DNA of 64,000 nucleotides from Roseomonas sp. HF4 (GCF_005222755.1 NZ_STGD01000019.1:1-64000); one strand, 5' to 3'. Counted from the first letter of the stretch, positions 1 to 9,648 are shown. Made by a program: numbers and translations. The notes: generated from the letters alone by a model not told the origin.

Positions 1-117
1 CGAGGACTACAACACCATCCATCCTCACAGCGGCTTGCGCATGCGTTCGCCGCGTGAGTTCATCGCTGCGCAGTCAGCAACCCAAGCCGCATGTCCGGTT
101 TGATGGGGGCAACTCCA
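1..117 (+). mobile_element. Right end of an IS3-family insertion sequence (truncated by window edge)
   Basis: The last codons of an IS3-type OrfB transposase are followed at once by a probable terminal inverted repeat. Read backwards, the end starts TGGAGTTGCCCCCATCAAAC, which resembles IS2-group IS3 ends, with the transposase stop codon inside the repeat. The left part lies outside the window, so integrity and target duplication cannot be judged. It ends about 55 bases from the end of hsdM. Confidence 0.7.
2..103 (+). CDS. IS3-family transposase OrfB, C-terminal end (partial)
   Basis: An open frame enters from the left edge and stops at the TGA at 101-103. The 33 visible residues contain YNTIHPHSGLRMRSPREF, the typical end of the IS3-family OrfB integrase core (consensus YNxxRPHSALxxxSPxEF), just after the last catalytic Glu region, which is outside the window. 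It would catalyse copy-out transposition with OrfA. Only the C-terminus is visible. Confidence 0.8.
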   Translation, partial: EDYNTIHPHSGLRMRSPREFIAAQSATQAACPV

Positions 118-171
118 GCAATGATGCAAGGTGAGCAGGTACCGCCTTTCGAATCCGACCCGGGGTGGCGA

Positions 172-2139
172 TCAAAGAGAACCCGTCAGGTCCCGCAGTT
201 TCGCTAGCGCAGCGGCTACCACACGACCTTGGTCAGCGATCGAGTCTAGGATCTGCGCAGTGGTCCGGGTGTCGCGTTCAACGCGTGCTCGCGGATTGAC
301 CGCTTTCAGATCAAAGGTCGCGGCATCGATGGCGTCCGCGGCGGCCTGGGCCTCGCGGGCAGTCCTCTCCGCGGTCAGAATTTGCTCACGGCATTCAGCC
401 AGAGCCTTGTCGCTGCCGCCGGCCCTTCTCAGGACGCCCAGCCGCTCCTTCACCGCTACAGCATCGCTCTTCGCGCGCTCCACTTCTGCCAGGTGGGGCG
501 CCATCTCTTCGCGGGCCTTGGCGCGGCGAGCGGCAAAGTCCATCACCCACGAGAAATCGCTATCCGCCTCTGGGGCGCCCCGACGATCCAGCAGCCGAGC
601 GAAGGTCGGAAACGGCTTCTCGGCGTTACCGTCCTGCTCGCGCCAATCGCCCACCAGCGTGGTTGGCAGATCCTCGTCTTCGAGCACTTCGAACTTCGGG
701 CCCCAGCCGAAGTGCGCCAGGGTCATCGGCGTCTTCTTGCCAACCTTCACGTGCGACAGATCATAGTACCAGATACGCTCAGTCTTCTGTCCCCTGGTGA
801 AGAAGAGGAGGTTGGTCTTCACTCCGGCGCCGGCGGTGGAAAAGAGACCGCCGGGCAGACTGACGATGCACCAGAGATCGCACTCGTCGAGCAGTTTCCG
901 CTTGGTCTCCACGAAGGCAGTCTCATTCGTCCGGAACAGGAGGCCCTCGTCTACAACCACAGCACAACGGCCACCAAGCTTGCCGTCCAGGGCTTGCTTC
1001 AGGTCGGATAGGATGTGCTGGACGAACAGGACCTGCGTAGAGCTGGTCTCGAAGCTGTAATTCTTCTGCGCCTCTCTTCCTTCCTTTCCGCCGAAAGGAG
1101 GATTGGTGAGGATCACGTCGAATGTGGTCGGGGCTGCTTCAAACAGACCTTCGTAAGTCGGCGCACCCGACAGCGTGTTGCCGTGCCAAAGGTTAGGTTG
1201 GTCGATTCCGTGCAGCACCAGATTTGCGAGCGCGATCGGAAAGACGAGATTTTCCTTTTCCCGGCCGAAGAAGGTGTCGTGCTTCAGACGCTCAAGATCG
1301 GTTGCTGATGCCCCATCGCCGAGCGCCCGTGCCAGGTAGTCATAGGCTTGCGCCAGAAATCCGCCCGTTCCGCAGCAGGGATCGTAGACGGTCTCGCCCA
1401 ACTGTGGATCGAGCGTGCGCACCATCGCCCGCACGACCTCCCGCGGCGTGAAGAACTGACCACCGTCAGAATTCTTCTCGCCCATCTTCAACAGTAGGTC
1501 CTCATAGACCTGAGACAGGGTAAAGAAGTGACGATCGTCGATGTGGTCGATACTGATCTGGTGCACCAGGTCGAGGATGTTTGCGAAATCCGTCTCTGAA
1601 TCGACACGGACCTTCTCGACTGCCGTCATGATGCGGCCAATCACCCGCTGCTTCGGACTCGCCGAGGGGTTCAGCTGACCGGCGTTGGGCCCTTCGCGCA
1701 CGACATCCAAGCCGTGGAGATAGGGCAGCAGTTCCTTGTTGATGAAGCCGAACAGGTCGCCCACCTTGGCCTTGAGCTGATCCCGCTTCCAGCCAACCGC
1801 TTGGCCCTCTGGCGTCAGCAACTTGCCGGCTGGATCTGTCGGTGCCGCCCAGTCCTGCCAGCGGTACGGCGCCCGCAACGCTGGCGTGTATGGTTTGCCA
1901 ACTGCCTCAGCGGCCTCTCGGTCGCGAGCCTCCTGCGCGTCGAGGATGCGCAGGAACAGGATCCAGGTCAGTTCTGGCACATACTGTAGTGCACTGGCGC
2001 AATTGGACCGGCGCATGATGTCGCAGATCGACTTGACGAAGCTGGACAGCGACTGCGTCGATGCGATGGACCTGGGCGCTTTTGGCGCCTTGGCTTTGCT
2101 CAAGGCATCGGAGCTTTTCTTTGTGCGAGCCATCTTCAC
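172..2139 (-). CDS. hsdM: Type I restriction-modification DNA methyltransferase subunit HsdM
   Basis: 655 aa N6-adenine methyltransferase that works with HsdS as M2S1 and with HsdR as the restriction complex. An HsdM N-terminal helical domain (about residues 30-170) precedes the methylase core. The SAM-binding motif I DPCCGTGGFL is at about 253-262 and the catalytic NPPF at 346-349, so it looks functional. A C-terminal coiled stretch follows (about 540-600). It is last in the hsdR-hsdS-hsdM operon. The GTG start at 2139 overlaps the hsdS stop by four bases (GTGA); an ATG two codons downstream (2133) is the alternative. GC content is visibly lower than in the genes beyond the tRNA, in keeping with acquisition. 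Confidence 0.95.
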   Translation of the reverse strand: MKMARTKKSSDALSKAKAPKAPRSIASTQSLSSFVKSICDIMRRSNCASALQYVPELTWILFLRILDAQEARDREAAEAVGKPYTPALRAPYRWQDWAAPTDPAGKLLTPEGQAVGWKRDQLKAKVGDLFGFINKELLPYLHGLDVVREGPNAGQLNPSASPKQRVIGRIMTAVEKVRVDSETDFANILDLVHQISIDHIDDRHFFTLSQVYEDLLLKMGEKNSDGGQFFTPREVVRAMVRTLDPQLGETVYDPCCGTGGFLAQAYDYLARALGDGASATDLERLKHDTFFGREKENLVFPIALANLVLHGIDQPNLWHGNTLSGAPTYEGLFEAAPTTFDVILTNPPFGGKEGREAQKNYSFETSSTQVLFVQHILSDLKQALDGKLGGRCAVVVDEGLLFRTNETAFVETKRKLLDECDLWCIVSLPGGLFSTAGAGVKTNLLFFTRGQKTERIWYYDLSHVKVGKKTPMTLAHFGWGPKFEVLEDEDLPTTLVGDWREQDGNAEKPFPTFARLLDRRGAPEADSDFSWVMDFAARRAKAREEMAPHLAEVERAKSDAVAVKERLGVLRRAGGSDKALAECREQILTAERTAREAQAAADAIDAATFDLKAVNPRARVERDTRTTAQILDSIADQGRVVAAALAKLRDLTGSL

Positions 2140-3290
2140 GATTCTTCAAATGTTTGGGCAAGCAGGCGGCCGGGCAGCAGATCAATATCCCGAAGCTGCG
2201 CCTCGACCTGCTGCTTCATGGGTCGAATCTGTGCCAATGCCTGGCTCGCTGCCCTCTGCACTTCATACGGTGGCAGAGCAATCTCGCCCTCCGCCAGACG
2301 ACTGAACAGCATCCGCTCTCGCACCGCACCGCGCGCCAGCGACGTGATGCATCTCTCGCCCTCGGGTGAGCGGAGCCAATAGTAGAACCAGCGCGAATCA
2401 ACGACACCATCGCGTCCACGCAAGACCACATAGTCGGGGCTGGTTATCCCCGCCGTGTCGACGTCATCGACCATAGCAATCGAGCCGATCAGGATGCGCA
2501 TCGGGTTGTAAAAGACGGTGCCTTGTAAGACCGGCTTGTAGCGGCTCGGGTTCTTTCCGACCGGTTCCTTGGCGGGCGCTAAACCGTTACGGGTGGCCCC
2601 TAGGACTGGAAAATCCGTCCAACTCGCGCCGATGCCGTCCTTCACCTCGCTCAGCACTTCCCCAAGTGGACGTGGCTCATCACCCGAAACCGCAAGAGTT
2701 TCCCGGACAATCGCGTTAGCCAAATGGGTGCAGTCCTCGATTTGTGTAATCGCTGCGACGCGAGCGTCACGGGCCGCGCTCATGAGGCCTTCGAGGCGCT
2801 TGGCGATATCGCACTGCTTGTCGCGCTTGGGCAGCGCGATGGGTATCGACGCGATGACATCCTGGCCGATGTTCCGCATAGAATCACTTGCACCGGTTGC
2901 GTAACGCTCAATATGATTTCGCGCCGCGGGAGAACGGAGGGCATAAAGCAGGAATGATTTATCTATCTTATTGGTGTCAACTATGAGCCTAAGGGTCTTA
3001 TCTGAGAGTAATCGATAAGGATGATCTTCTTTCACGAGAACGACAGCGCCAACAAGATCTTGTGTATTGGATCGTGATATTAAAAGATCTCCACATCGAA
3101 TGCGGTGGTGATATTCCGGTGTGTAATCGCTGATCGCTTTTGCTTCTTCAGGACGGAATTCCGACCACGTAACGGCGCTGACTTTAAGCACGCCGAGCTC
3201 ATCCTTTCGCGCGATCGTTTCTTTGGTTTGGAAGCTTTTTCCTGTTTCGATTCCAATAAGAACGTCGCCCAAGGTTTTGTCTGCGATCAT
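2136..3290 (-). CDS. hsdS: Type I restriction-modification specificity subunit HsdS
   Basis: 384 aa DNA-recognition subunit. The two-half layout of the family is visible: a first target-recognition domain (about 1-160), a helical spacer rich in charged residues (about 160-210), a second recognition domain (about 215-350) and a terminal helical spacer. The first domain is encoded by strikingly AT-rich DNA (about 2900-3290) while the second is GC-rich, which suggests domain shuffling. The ATG start at 3290 overlaps the hsdR stop by four bases (ATGA), so translation is probably coupled. The recognition sequence cannot be predicted from this alone. Confidence 0.92.
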   Translation of the reverse strand: MIADKTLGDVLIGIETGKSFQTKETIARKDELGVLKVSAVTWSEFRPEEAKAISDYTPEYHHRIRCGDLLISRSNTQDLVGAVVLVKEDHPYRLLSDKTLRLIVDTNKIDKSFLLYALRSPAARNHIERYATGASDSMRNIGQDVIASIPIALPKRDKQCDIAKRLEGLMSAARDARVAAITQIEDCTHLANAIVRETLAVSGDEPRPLGEVLSEVKDGIGASWTDFPVLGATRNGLAPAKEPVGKNPSRYKPVLQGTVFYNPMRILIGSIAMVDDVDTAGITSPDYVVLRGRDGVVDSRWFYYWLRSPEGERCITSLARGAVRERMLFSRLAEGEIALPPYEVQRAASQALAQIRPMKQQVEAQLRDIDLLPGRLLAQTFEES

Positions 3291-5707
3291 GCTCCAAATA
3301 GCCTAGTCTTCGCTTCGATCACCACGGCGCTTGGTATACCCAGGGAGCGCAATGCGTGAAGGCCGCCTGCGCGCCTGATCTCCGGGACATTCCATAGTTC
3401 TGCCGATTCGAGGGCGTCCGTTCCACCAAGACCAAACTGGTGGCCCAAACCCCTCAAGACGATTGCTGCTTTTGGATCCGCAGACGCAAACCACGAGGCT
3501 TGCCGCTCGAGGTAAGCGCCCTCGCGTTCGCTCCGCTTAAGCGCCTTCTCTCGATAACCGTAATGGGCGAAGAGATCGAAGTGATCGCACTCACCAAGGC
3601 CCATCAGCTCGCGCACCGTATCTGGCGAGAAGCGCTCACCGAGTAGGTGCTCGATAAGCTTGCGGCGCCGCTGTGTTTCCACCCAGAGGCCCCGAAAGTC
3701 GTGGATGGTTGCAGCTTCGCGTAGCACGCGGGCAACCATATCCTGCCGGTATTCGTCCAGGGGCACCGGCACTTCGCGGCGCACCCCGTTCACCATGCGC
3801 TCCTGCAGGATGAAGCGCCCCTGAACCACCACCGTGCCGTTGTGCCCGGTCTTCATCTCCGGGAGAGGCAAGGGGTCGCGCCCGCCGTCGTCCCCACCTC
3901 CGTCGTCTCCGCCGCCGTCGTCGTCGTCCGGTGTGGGTAAGCGCGGCTGGGTCGGCGCCGTGATGAAATCTGTTCCGAACAGGTCGGTCACGCCGGTGTA
4001 GTCATAGAGCCAGAATTTGTATTTCTGCGTTTCCTCGTGAATGCGCGTGCCGCGGCCGACCATCTGGTAGAATGTGATGCTCGATTGGAGATAGCGGAAG
4101 AACACCACGGCGTTCAGCCGCTCGATATCCACCCCGGTAGCCAGCAGGTCCACGGTGCACGCGATGAAGCATCGCTCGCCGGAGCCGCGCATCTGTTCGA
4201 TCAGTTCAGACCCGCCCTCGGCCGTGCATTTGAACGCGTAGTGGTCCTTCGGCGTAACGCCCTGCTCCTGGCACCAAACGGCGTAAAGGCGCTGCATCTG
4301 CATGGCGACGCGGTCAGCGTGCAGGTCGCGATTGCAGAAGATGATGACCTTCTGTTCTGGCCCGCCGTGCTCGCACAGGCGCTGAAACAGGTCAGCGCAC
4401 ATCGTGGCGATGCGCTCGGGCAGCAGGATGTCATTGTCGAAGGTATTGGCGGCGTACTGTGCCTTCAAATCCTCTTCGGAGATCGGCCGGCCCGTGCGTG
4501 CGTCGATAGGCTTCGCGGCCAGTACATCGTCCCGCGTGAAGGTCTTCCAGTCGATGGACGGCTTGAGCCTGACGATCTCACAGGCTGCCAGGTAGCCGTC
4601 TTCCTGCGCCTGGATCAGCGTGTACTCGTAAACCGGCTCGCCGAAGTAGTTGAGATTGTTGGCTGTGATGCCGGCATCGTCTGGGGTCTGGTGCTTGGAG
4701 TCGCGCAGCTGCCGCGGGGTGGCGGTCAATCCGATCTGGATCGCCTCTGGGTTCCGCTTCAGCACCTCGGACCATCTACCCCAAGCCGAACGATGGCACT
4801 CATCGATGATGATGACCGAAAAGGCGTTCTCCGCGTAATGCTCTGTGAGGAAGCTGGCGTAGCTCTGGTCTTCATCATCCAAACCGAGCGTGTGGTACGT
4901 CGCGATGTGCACCTTGGCGTTCTTCGCGGCGTTCTGGCCCCGCTCGGTTCTCACGATGCGAACGCTGCCTTTCGGGAAGGCCTTCGAGATCTTTTCCCAG
5001 GCCTGCTCGCGCAACTCGTCACGGTCGCACAGGAACAACGCCGGCTTCGCCAGCTGGCCGGCTTCGTGGAGACGCCAGAGTAGGTTGGCAGCGATCACCG
5101 TCTTGCCGGCGCCAGTTGCAAGCGACAGTAGGGCGCGGGGCGGGGTGCTCGACTGCTGGCACTGCAGCACCTTCTCGAACGCTGCTCGAATGGCGGCGTC
5201 CTGATAGTAGCGGGGTTTGTTGTAGGCAGGGGCGTCGGCCATGAAGAGCATCGCCGCCTCTGGCGCCGCGATGTCGATTTGAATGTCCTTGGCGTACCGA
5301 GCGGTCAAATCGTCATGGCTGGGGAAGTCTGGGAACGGGTGCGGTCCGGCAGGCATCTGGGTGCCCTTGTCGAACTCTCCGTATCGGTGGCCATTGGTGG
5401 CAAAGACGTACTGGACGGCAAACCGGAGGCATTCGGCATAACGCTTGCCCTGCTGCATTCCCTTGAGAGGATCCTCGGTCTCGGCCTTGGCCTCGATGAC
5501 GCCCACCGGGAGGGGCTTCGGCATCTCGCCGACCTGGACGCACAGCAGGTAGTCGGTTCGGCCATTGCCCGCACGACGCCGGCCCTTGTTTCCGGTCGGC
5601 TCGACGGGAGCCGGCGTTTCCAGTTTGACGCGCCACTGCCGGTAGCCCTTGTCCCTTAGGACAGGGTCAATGAGCTCGTAGCGCGTTTCAGCTTCGTTGT
5701 ACGGCAT
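3287..5707 (-). CDS. hsdR: Type I restriction endonuclease subunit HsdR
   Basis: 806 aa motor and nuclease subunit. The N-terminal nuclease fold shows a PD-(D/E)xK pattern, with Asp52 in GRTDYLL and EAK at 72-74. The superfamily 2 translocase has Walker A ATGAGKT at about 197-203, DECH at 302-305, a motif III region LTATPRQ and motif VI VGRGTRI. An acidic Asp/Gly linker (DDDDGGGDDGGGDD, about 590-610) separates the motor from the C-terminal EcoEI-type helical domain. All key residues are present. First gene of the operon; ATG start at 5707. It cuts DNA away from unmethylated sites when bound to HsdM and HsdS. Confidence 0.95.
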   Translation of the reverse strand: MPYNEAETRYELIDPVLRDKGYRQWRVKLETPAPVEPTGNKGRRRAGNGRTDYLLCVQVGEMPKPLPVGVIEAKAETEDPLKGMQQGKRYAECLRFAVQYVFATNGHRYGEFDKGTQMPAGPHPFPDFPSHDDLTARYAKDIQIDIAAPEAAMLFMADAPAYNKPRYYQDAAIRAAFEKVLQCQQSSTPPRALLSLATGAGKTVIAANLLWRLHEAGQLAKPALFLCDRDELREQAWEKISKAFPKGSVRIVRTERGQNAAKNAKVHIATYHTLGLDDEDQSYASFLTEHYAENAFSVIIIDECHRSAWGRWSEVLKRNPEAIQIGLTATPRQLRDSKHQTPDDAGITANNLNYFGEPVYEYTLIQAQEDGYLAACEIVRLKPSIDWKTFTRDDVLAAKPIDARTGRPISEEDLKAQYAANTFDNDILLPERIATMCADLFQRLCEHGGPEQKVIIFCNRDLHADRVAMQMQRLYAVWCQEQGVTPKDHYAFKCTAEGGSELIEQMRGSGERCFIACTVDLLATGVDIERLNAVVFFRYLQSSITFYQMVGRGTRIHEETQKYKFWLYDYTGVTDLFGTDFITAPTQPRLPTPDDDDGGGDDGGGDDGGRDPLPLPEMKTGHNGTVVVQGRFILQERMVNGVRREVPVPLDEYRQDMVARVLREAATIHDFRGLWVETQRRRKLIEHLLGERFSPDTVRELMGLGECDHFDLFAHYGYREKALKRSEREGAYLERQASWFASADPKAAIVLRGLGHQFGLGGTDALESAELWNVPEIRRAGGLHALRSLGIPSAVVIEAKTRLFGA

Positions 5708-6243
5708 CTGGAACCCCTACACCCGAGGGCCCGAACCACAGCGGGTGCGGGACACGGGCGGGTTCCTGGTGCGGGTGGCGCGAGCGTGGCCGTAGTCTCC
5801 GACCGGCAGGGCACCCCGTTGTCTTGAGGGCTGTGCCCGCTGCCGTTCCGCCATTCCCGATTCCCCTTGCAACTCAAGCGGGAGAATACAGAAAGAGAGA
5901 CGGATTGCGCAGTCATTGCGGAGGCCGGACTGACCCGAGTTTGCGGTTCTTCTCGGGAGGCTCGGGACTTGCGGCTCACGGTTGGAACCGGGCCGCGATC
6001 GCCCGAGCGGTCTCACCCCCAACCCCAAGCCGAATGGGCGCCCGGAGATCGGCCTTTTACCTAGTTTTCAGGCTTGTAGACTGAATCGCCCAAGTCCCGA
6101 GCTTCGGAGAGAGAGTGGCCCTGGGGAGACGGAAAAGCCGGTCGTTCCGGTCTCCAACCCCCAAGCCTTTGCGGCAAAACCCCAGGAAACCTGCGGTTCA
6201 CGGCGCTACTTGCAAAGGGAAAACATGAGGTTGGAAAACCGAC
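5708..6243. other. Gene-free interval between hsdR and tRNA-Gly
   Basis: No convincing coding sequence is seen. Short open frames here translate to low-complexity Arg/Pro/Ser-rich strings with no initiation context. The stretch must hold the hsdRSM promoter on the minus strand, but I cannot pick a clear one. A perfect 12-base inverted repeat (5960-5971 and 6091-6102) flanks about 120 bases. This would be the expected place for an attachment site or integrase remnant next to the tRNA 3' end, but neither is recognisable. Confidence 0.5.
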
Positions 6244-6318
<75 letters not shown>

Positions 6319-6438
6319 GCTCCGTGCGGGCGGCGCTAATGGCATGCTGCGCACCGGATTGCAAGCCACCCCCCTCGACAATCCGGCCGCCGTCGCCCGA
6401 TGCTCGCGCACCGGCAGCCCGCCGGGGGGAAAACGTCC

Positions 6439-7410
6439 ATGAACCGCCGCACCGCGCTCGGCCTCGCCGCCAGCGCCCTCGCCCTGCCCGCCATCCACGG
6501 CGCCGCCGCCCAGGGGTTCGACCGCCAGGTCCGCTTCGTGGTGCCCTTCGCCCCCGGGGGCACCTCGGACATCCTGGCCCGGCTTCTCTCGCCGGAGCTC
6601 ACGCGGGCGTTCGGGCAGACCGTGGTGGTGGAAAACCGCTCCGGCGCCGGCGGCAACATCGGTGCCGACCTCGTCGCGAAGTCCCCGCCCGACGGGCACA
6701 CGCTCCTCGTGATCGACGTCTCGACGCTGGCCACCGCGCCGGCGCTCTACACGCGCCTCCCCTTCGACCTGAAGCGCGACCTCGCCCCCGTCACGATGCT
6801 GATCTACGCCCCCTACATCCTGGCGGTGCATCCCTCCGTGCCGGCGCGGAATGCAGCGGAACTCGTGGCCCTGGCCAAGGCGAGCCCCGAGCGCGTGAAC
6901 GTCGCCCATGCCGGCATCGGCGTCGGCAACCACCTGACGGGGCTGCTGGTCGCGCAGCATTGGGGCGCGCAGCTGACGCAGGTGCCCTATCGCGGCGGCG
7001 CCGCGGCGCTGACGGCGGTCGCGGCCGGCGAAGCGCAGATGATCATCAACGGCGCGACGGCGACCGCGCCCTTCTGCAAGCAGGGCACCCTCCGCCCGAT
7101 CGCCGTCACCGGCCCCGCCCGACTGGCCGACTTCCCGGACGTGCCGACCTTCCGCGAGCTCGGCTGGCCGGCGGCCGACAGCGGCACCTGGCAGGGCGTG
7201 CTCGTGCGCGGCGGCACCCCGGCGCCGATCGTCGACCGGATCGCCGGCGACCTCAGGTCCGCCATGGCGGCGCCCGCCGTTGCACAGCGCATCACGGCGC
7301 TCGGCGCCGTGAACCGGGTCGAGGGGCCGGACAGCTTCCGCACCTGGCTCGACAACGAGATCGAGGTCTGGTCCAGGGTGGTCCGCGCCAACAACCTGCA
7401 ACTGGACTGA
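6439..7410 (+). CDS. Bug/TctC-family tripartite tricarboxylate transporter substrate-binding protein
   Basis: 323 aa periplasmic solute receptor of the Bug family, which binds small carboxylates for TTT transporters or signalling. A twin-arginine-like signal (NRRTALGLAASALALP, about 1-27) precedes the mature start near QGFDRQ. The family opening VPFAPGGTSDILARLL and the loop GAGGNIGADLVAKSPPDGHT are present. The ATG at 6439 follows a purine-rich ribosome site (GGGGGGAAAA) and is preferred over an upstream in-frame start at 6400 because it places the signal peptide at the N-terminus. No tctA/tctB membrane genes are nearby, so it is an orphan receptor; the ligand is unknown. Confidence 0.88.
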   Translation: MNRRTALGLAASALALPAIHGAAAQGFDRQVRFVVPFAPGGTSDILARLLSPELTRAFGQTVVVENRSGAGGNIGADLVAKSPPDGHTLLVIDVSTLATAPALYTRLPFDLKRDLAPVTMLIYAPYILAVHPSVPARNAAELVALAKASPERVNVAHAGIGVGNHLTGLLVAQHWGAQLTQVPYRGGAAALTAVAAGEAQMIINGATATAPFCKQGTLRPIAVTGPARLADFPDVPTFRELGWPAADSGTWQGVLVRGGTPAPIVDRIAGDLRSAMAAPAVAQRITALGAVNRVEGPDSFRTWLDNEIEVWSRVVRANNLQLD

Positions 7411-7920
7411 ATGCCCGAAACGACCGAGGGCCTGCTGGCCCGCCTCGCCGCCGCCGGCATCGCCGCCGAGACCCGCCGCCACCCACCCGTCTTCACGGTG
7501 GCGGAAAGCCGGGGCTTGCGCGGCGACCTGCCCGGAGGACACACCAAGAACCTGTTCCTGAAGCCGGCGAAGGGGAATGGCCCCTACCTGCTCGCGACGC
7601 TGGAGGAGGACCGCCAGGTCTCGGTCAATGCGCTCGCGCGCATGGCCGGCGCCGGCAAGGTCGCGATGGCGAGCGCGGAGGACCTGCAGGCCACCCTCGG
7701 CGTGCCGCCCGGCGCGGTCACGCCCTTCGGCCTGGTCAATGCCGCGCCGGGATCGGTTCGTTTTGCGATCGACCGGCACCTGGTGGAGGGCTTCGGGCGC
7801 ATCTGGGTCCATCCGCTGACGAACGCCGCCAGCACAGGCCTCGCGCCACGCGATCTGCTCCGCTTCCTGGCGGAGGCCGGGCACGCGGCGGCGCTGCTCG
7901 ACTTCCCTCCGGCCGCCTAG
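7411..7920 (+). CDS. Prolyl-tRNA editing protein, YbaK/ProX (PrdX) domain
   Basis: 169 aa single-domain trans-editing protein. The PrdX-type signature GGHTKNLFLK (about 42-51) is followed by the conserved core KNG-PYLL and VTPFGLVNAAPGSV (about 103-116). Family members hydrolyse alanyl- or cysteinyl-tRNA(Pro) to protect translation. The start codon follows directly after the stop of the receptor gene (no gap), so the two are probably cotranscribed, but I see no functional link. Which mischarged tRNA is the substrate cannot be told from sequence alone. Confidence 0.88.
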   Translation: MPETTEGLLARLAAAGIAAETRRHPPVFTVAESRGLRGDLPGGHTKNLFLKPAKGNGPYLLATLEEDRQVSVNALARMAGAGKVAMASAEDLQATLGVPPGAVTPFGLVNAAPGSVRFAIDRHLVEGFGRIWVHPLTNAASTGLAPRDLLRFLAEAGHAAALLDFPPAA

Positions 7921-7989
7921 GCCGTTACCACGCCTTGCGCCCCGCCCCGGACGGCGCATCTATGCGCGAAGACTCGAGGAAAGCCTGCC

Positions 7990-8934
7990 ATGGAAGTTCT
8001 GTTCGACCCGGCCCGCCAGGGCGCCACGCCCGGTGCCGCCCCCGCGGGGGCGATCAAGGATGGCGACCAGAAGACCTTCATGCAGGACGTGGTCGAAGCC
8101 TCCCGCGAGGTGCCGGTCCTGGTCGATTTCTGGGCGACCTGGTGCGGCCCCTGCAAGACGCTGACCCCGGCGATCGAGAAGGTGGTCAATGCCGCCGGCG
8201 GCCGCGTGCGCCTGGTCAAGATCGACATCGACAAGAACCGGCAGCTGGTCCAGCAGCTGACCCAGATGGGCCTGCCGCTGCAGTCCGTTCCCACGGTCGT
8301 CGCCTTCTGGCAGGGCCAGATCCTCGACCTGTTCCAGGGCGCGCTGCCGGAATCCGAGGTGAAGCGCTTCGTCGAGGGCCTGCTCAAGGCCGCCGGCGGC
8401 CAGATGCCCGGCGCCGACCTGCTGGCCGAGGCCGAGGCCGCGACCGCGCAGGGCGACCACGCCGCGGCGCTCGAGCTCTACGGCGCGCTGTCCCAGCAGG
8501 AGCCCGAGAACGCCAAGGCGCTGGCCGGCGTCGCCCGCACCCTGCTCGCACTGGGGGAGGAGGACCAGGCCAAGGCCGTGCTCGACAGCGCCCCCGACAA
8601 GATCAAGGACGCCGCCGAGATCACGGCCGCGCGCAGCGCCATCGAGCTCGAGATCGAGGGCCGCCGCGCCGCCGCCATGCTGGCCGAGTTCGAGAGCCGG
8701 ATCGCCGCCGATGCGGACGACCACGCCGCCCGCATCGACCTTGCGGTGGCGCTGAATGCCGCCGGCAACCGGGACGGCGCCGTCGATGCGCTGATCGAGG
8801 CGATCCGCCGCGACCGCGCCTGGAACGAGGAAGCCGCACGCAAGCAGTTGCTGAAGTTCTTCGAGGCCTGGGGCTTCGACGACCCGGCCACGCGGGCCGG
8901 CCGGCGCAAGCTCTCGACACTGCTGTTTCGCTGA
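7990..8934 (+). CDS. Thioredoxin-TPR co-chaperone, CnoX/YbbN family
   Basis: 314 aa: an N-terminal thioredoxin fold (about 22-135) with an intact WCGPC redox motif at 51-55, then TPR-like helices to the C-terminus (about 145-310). In the family the chaperedoxin protects oxidation-prone proteins and hands them to GroEL and DnaK. E. coli YbbN has lost the CxxC pair, so this protein should be a genuine thiol oxidoreductase, as described for alphaproteobacterial members. It is followed at 7 bases by the Lon-N protein gene, giving a proteostasis-flavoured pair. Start ATG 7990 follows GAGGAAAG. Confidence 0.9.
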   Translation: MEVLFDPARQGATPGAAPAGAIKDGDQKTFMQDVVEASREVPVLVDFWATWCGPCKTLTPAIEKVVNAAGGRVRLVKIDIDKNRQLVQQLTQMGLPLQSVPTVVAFWQGQILDLFQGALPESEVKRFVEGLLKAAGGQMPGADLLAEAEAATAQGDHAAALELYGALSQQEPENAKALAGVARTLLALGEEDQAKAVLDSAPDKIKDAAEITAARSAIELEIEGRRAAAMLAEFESRIAADADDHAARIDLAVALNAAGNRDGAVDALIEAIRRDRAWNEEAARKQLLKFFEAWGFDDPATRAGRRKLSTLLFR

Positions 8935-8941
8935 CGGCCTG

Positions 8942-9607
8942 ATGAGCGTCTTCCTCCCCCGCCTGGCCGAACTGCCGGAGGAGATCGCGATCTTCCCGCT
9001 GGGCGGCGCCCTCCTCCTGCCGCAGGGCCGCCTGCCGCTCAATATCTTCGAGCCGCGCTACCTGGCCATGACGCTCGACAGCCTGGCGAACGGGCGGATG
9101 TTCGGCATGGTGCAGCCCGACACGCGGGCACCGAAGGGGGAGGCGGGGCCGGGCGTCTACAGGATCGGTTGCCTCGGCCGGCTCTCGTCCTTCAGCGAGA
9201 CCGATGACGGGCGCCTGCTCATCACCCTGACCGGCGTGGCGCGCTTCCGCATCCTGGGCGAGCTACCGCTGGCGCCGGGCGGGTATCGCCGCGTGCGCGC
9301 CGACTACGCCGGCTTCGCCGCCGACCTGGCGGAGGACGAGGCGGCGCCCGCGATCGACCGCGCCGAGCTTCTCTCGGCGCTCCGGCCTTATTTCCGCGCC
9401 CGCGGCATCGACGCCAACTGGGAGGCGGTCGAGCAGATGGACGACGCCACGCTGGTCACCACGCTGTCGATGGTCTGCCCCTTCGAGGTGCCGGAGAAGC
9501 AGGCGCTGCTGGAAGCCCCCGATGCGACCGAACGGGCGCAGATGCTCGTGGCGCTGATGCGCATGGGCGCGGCGGCGAACGCGGCGCCCGATGGGCCACC
9601 GAGTTGA
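8942..9607 (+). CDS. LON peptidase substrate-binding (LAN) domain protein
   Basis: 221 aa protein consisting of the Lon N-terminal substrate-binding domain only, with no AAA or protease domain. The opening [21 protein letters not shown] and [10 protein letters not shown] are typical of stand-alone LAN proteins. It is adjacent to the chaperedoxin gene and upstream of a Trm112-like gene, an arrangement common in alphaproteobacteria. Precise role unproven; probably protein quality control. Confidence 0.9.
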   Translation: MSVFLPRLAELPEEIAIFPLGGALLLPQGRLPLNIFEPRYLAMTLDSLANGRMFGMVQPDTRAPKGEAGPGVYRIGCLGRLSSFSETDDGRLLITLTGVARFRILGELPLAPGGYRRVRADYAGFAADLAEDEAAPAIDRAELLSALRPYFRARGIDANWEAVEQMDDATLVTTLSMVCPFEVPEKQALLEAPDATERAQMLVALMRMGAAANAAPDGPPS

Positions 9608-9648
9608 CCACCGCCCTTCCCGCAGGACTCCACAAGGACCCGAGACCG

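Noticed and set aside
24-1060. Plus-strand frames overlapping hsdM
   Set aside because: Shadows of hsdM, which has all methylase motifs on the other strand.
172-5707. Whole region as a larger defence island
   Set aside because: Only the type I system is present; the EVE and RES-Xre genes are 9-34 kb away among housekeeping genes.
5656-6084. Several short open frames between hsdR and the tRNA
   Set aside because: Arg/Pro/Ser-rich composition, no ribosome sites and no domain; treated as non-coding.
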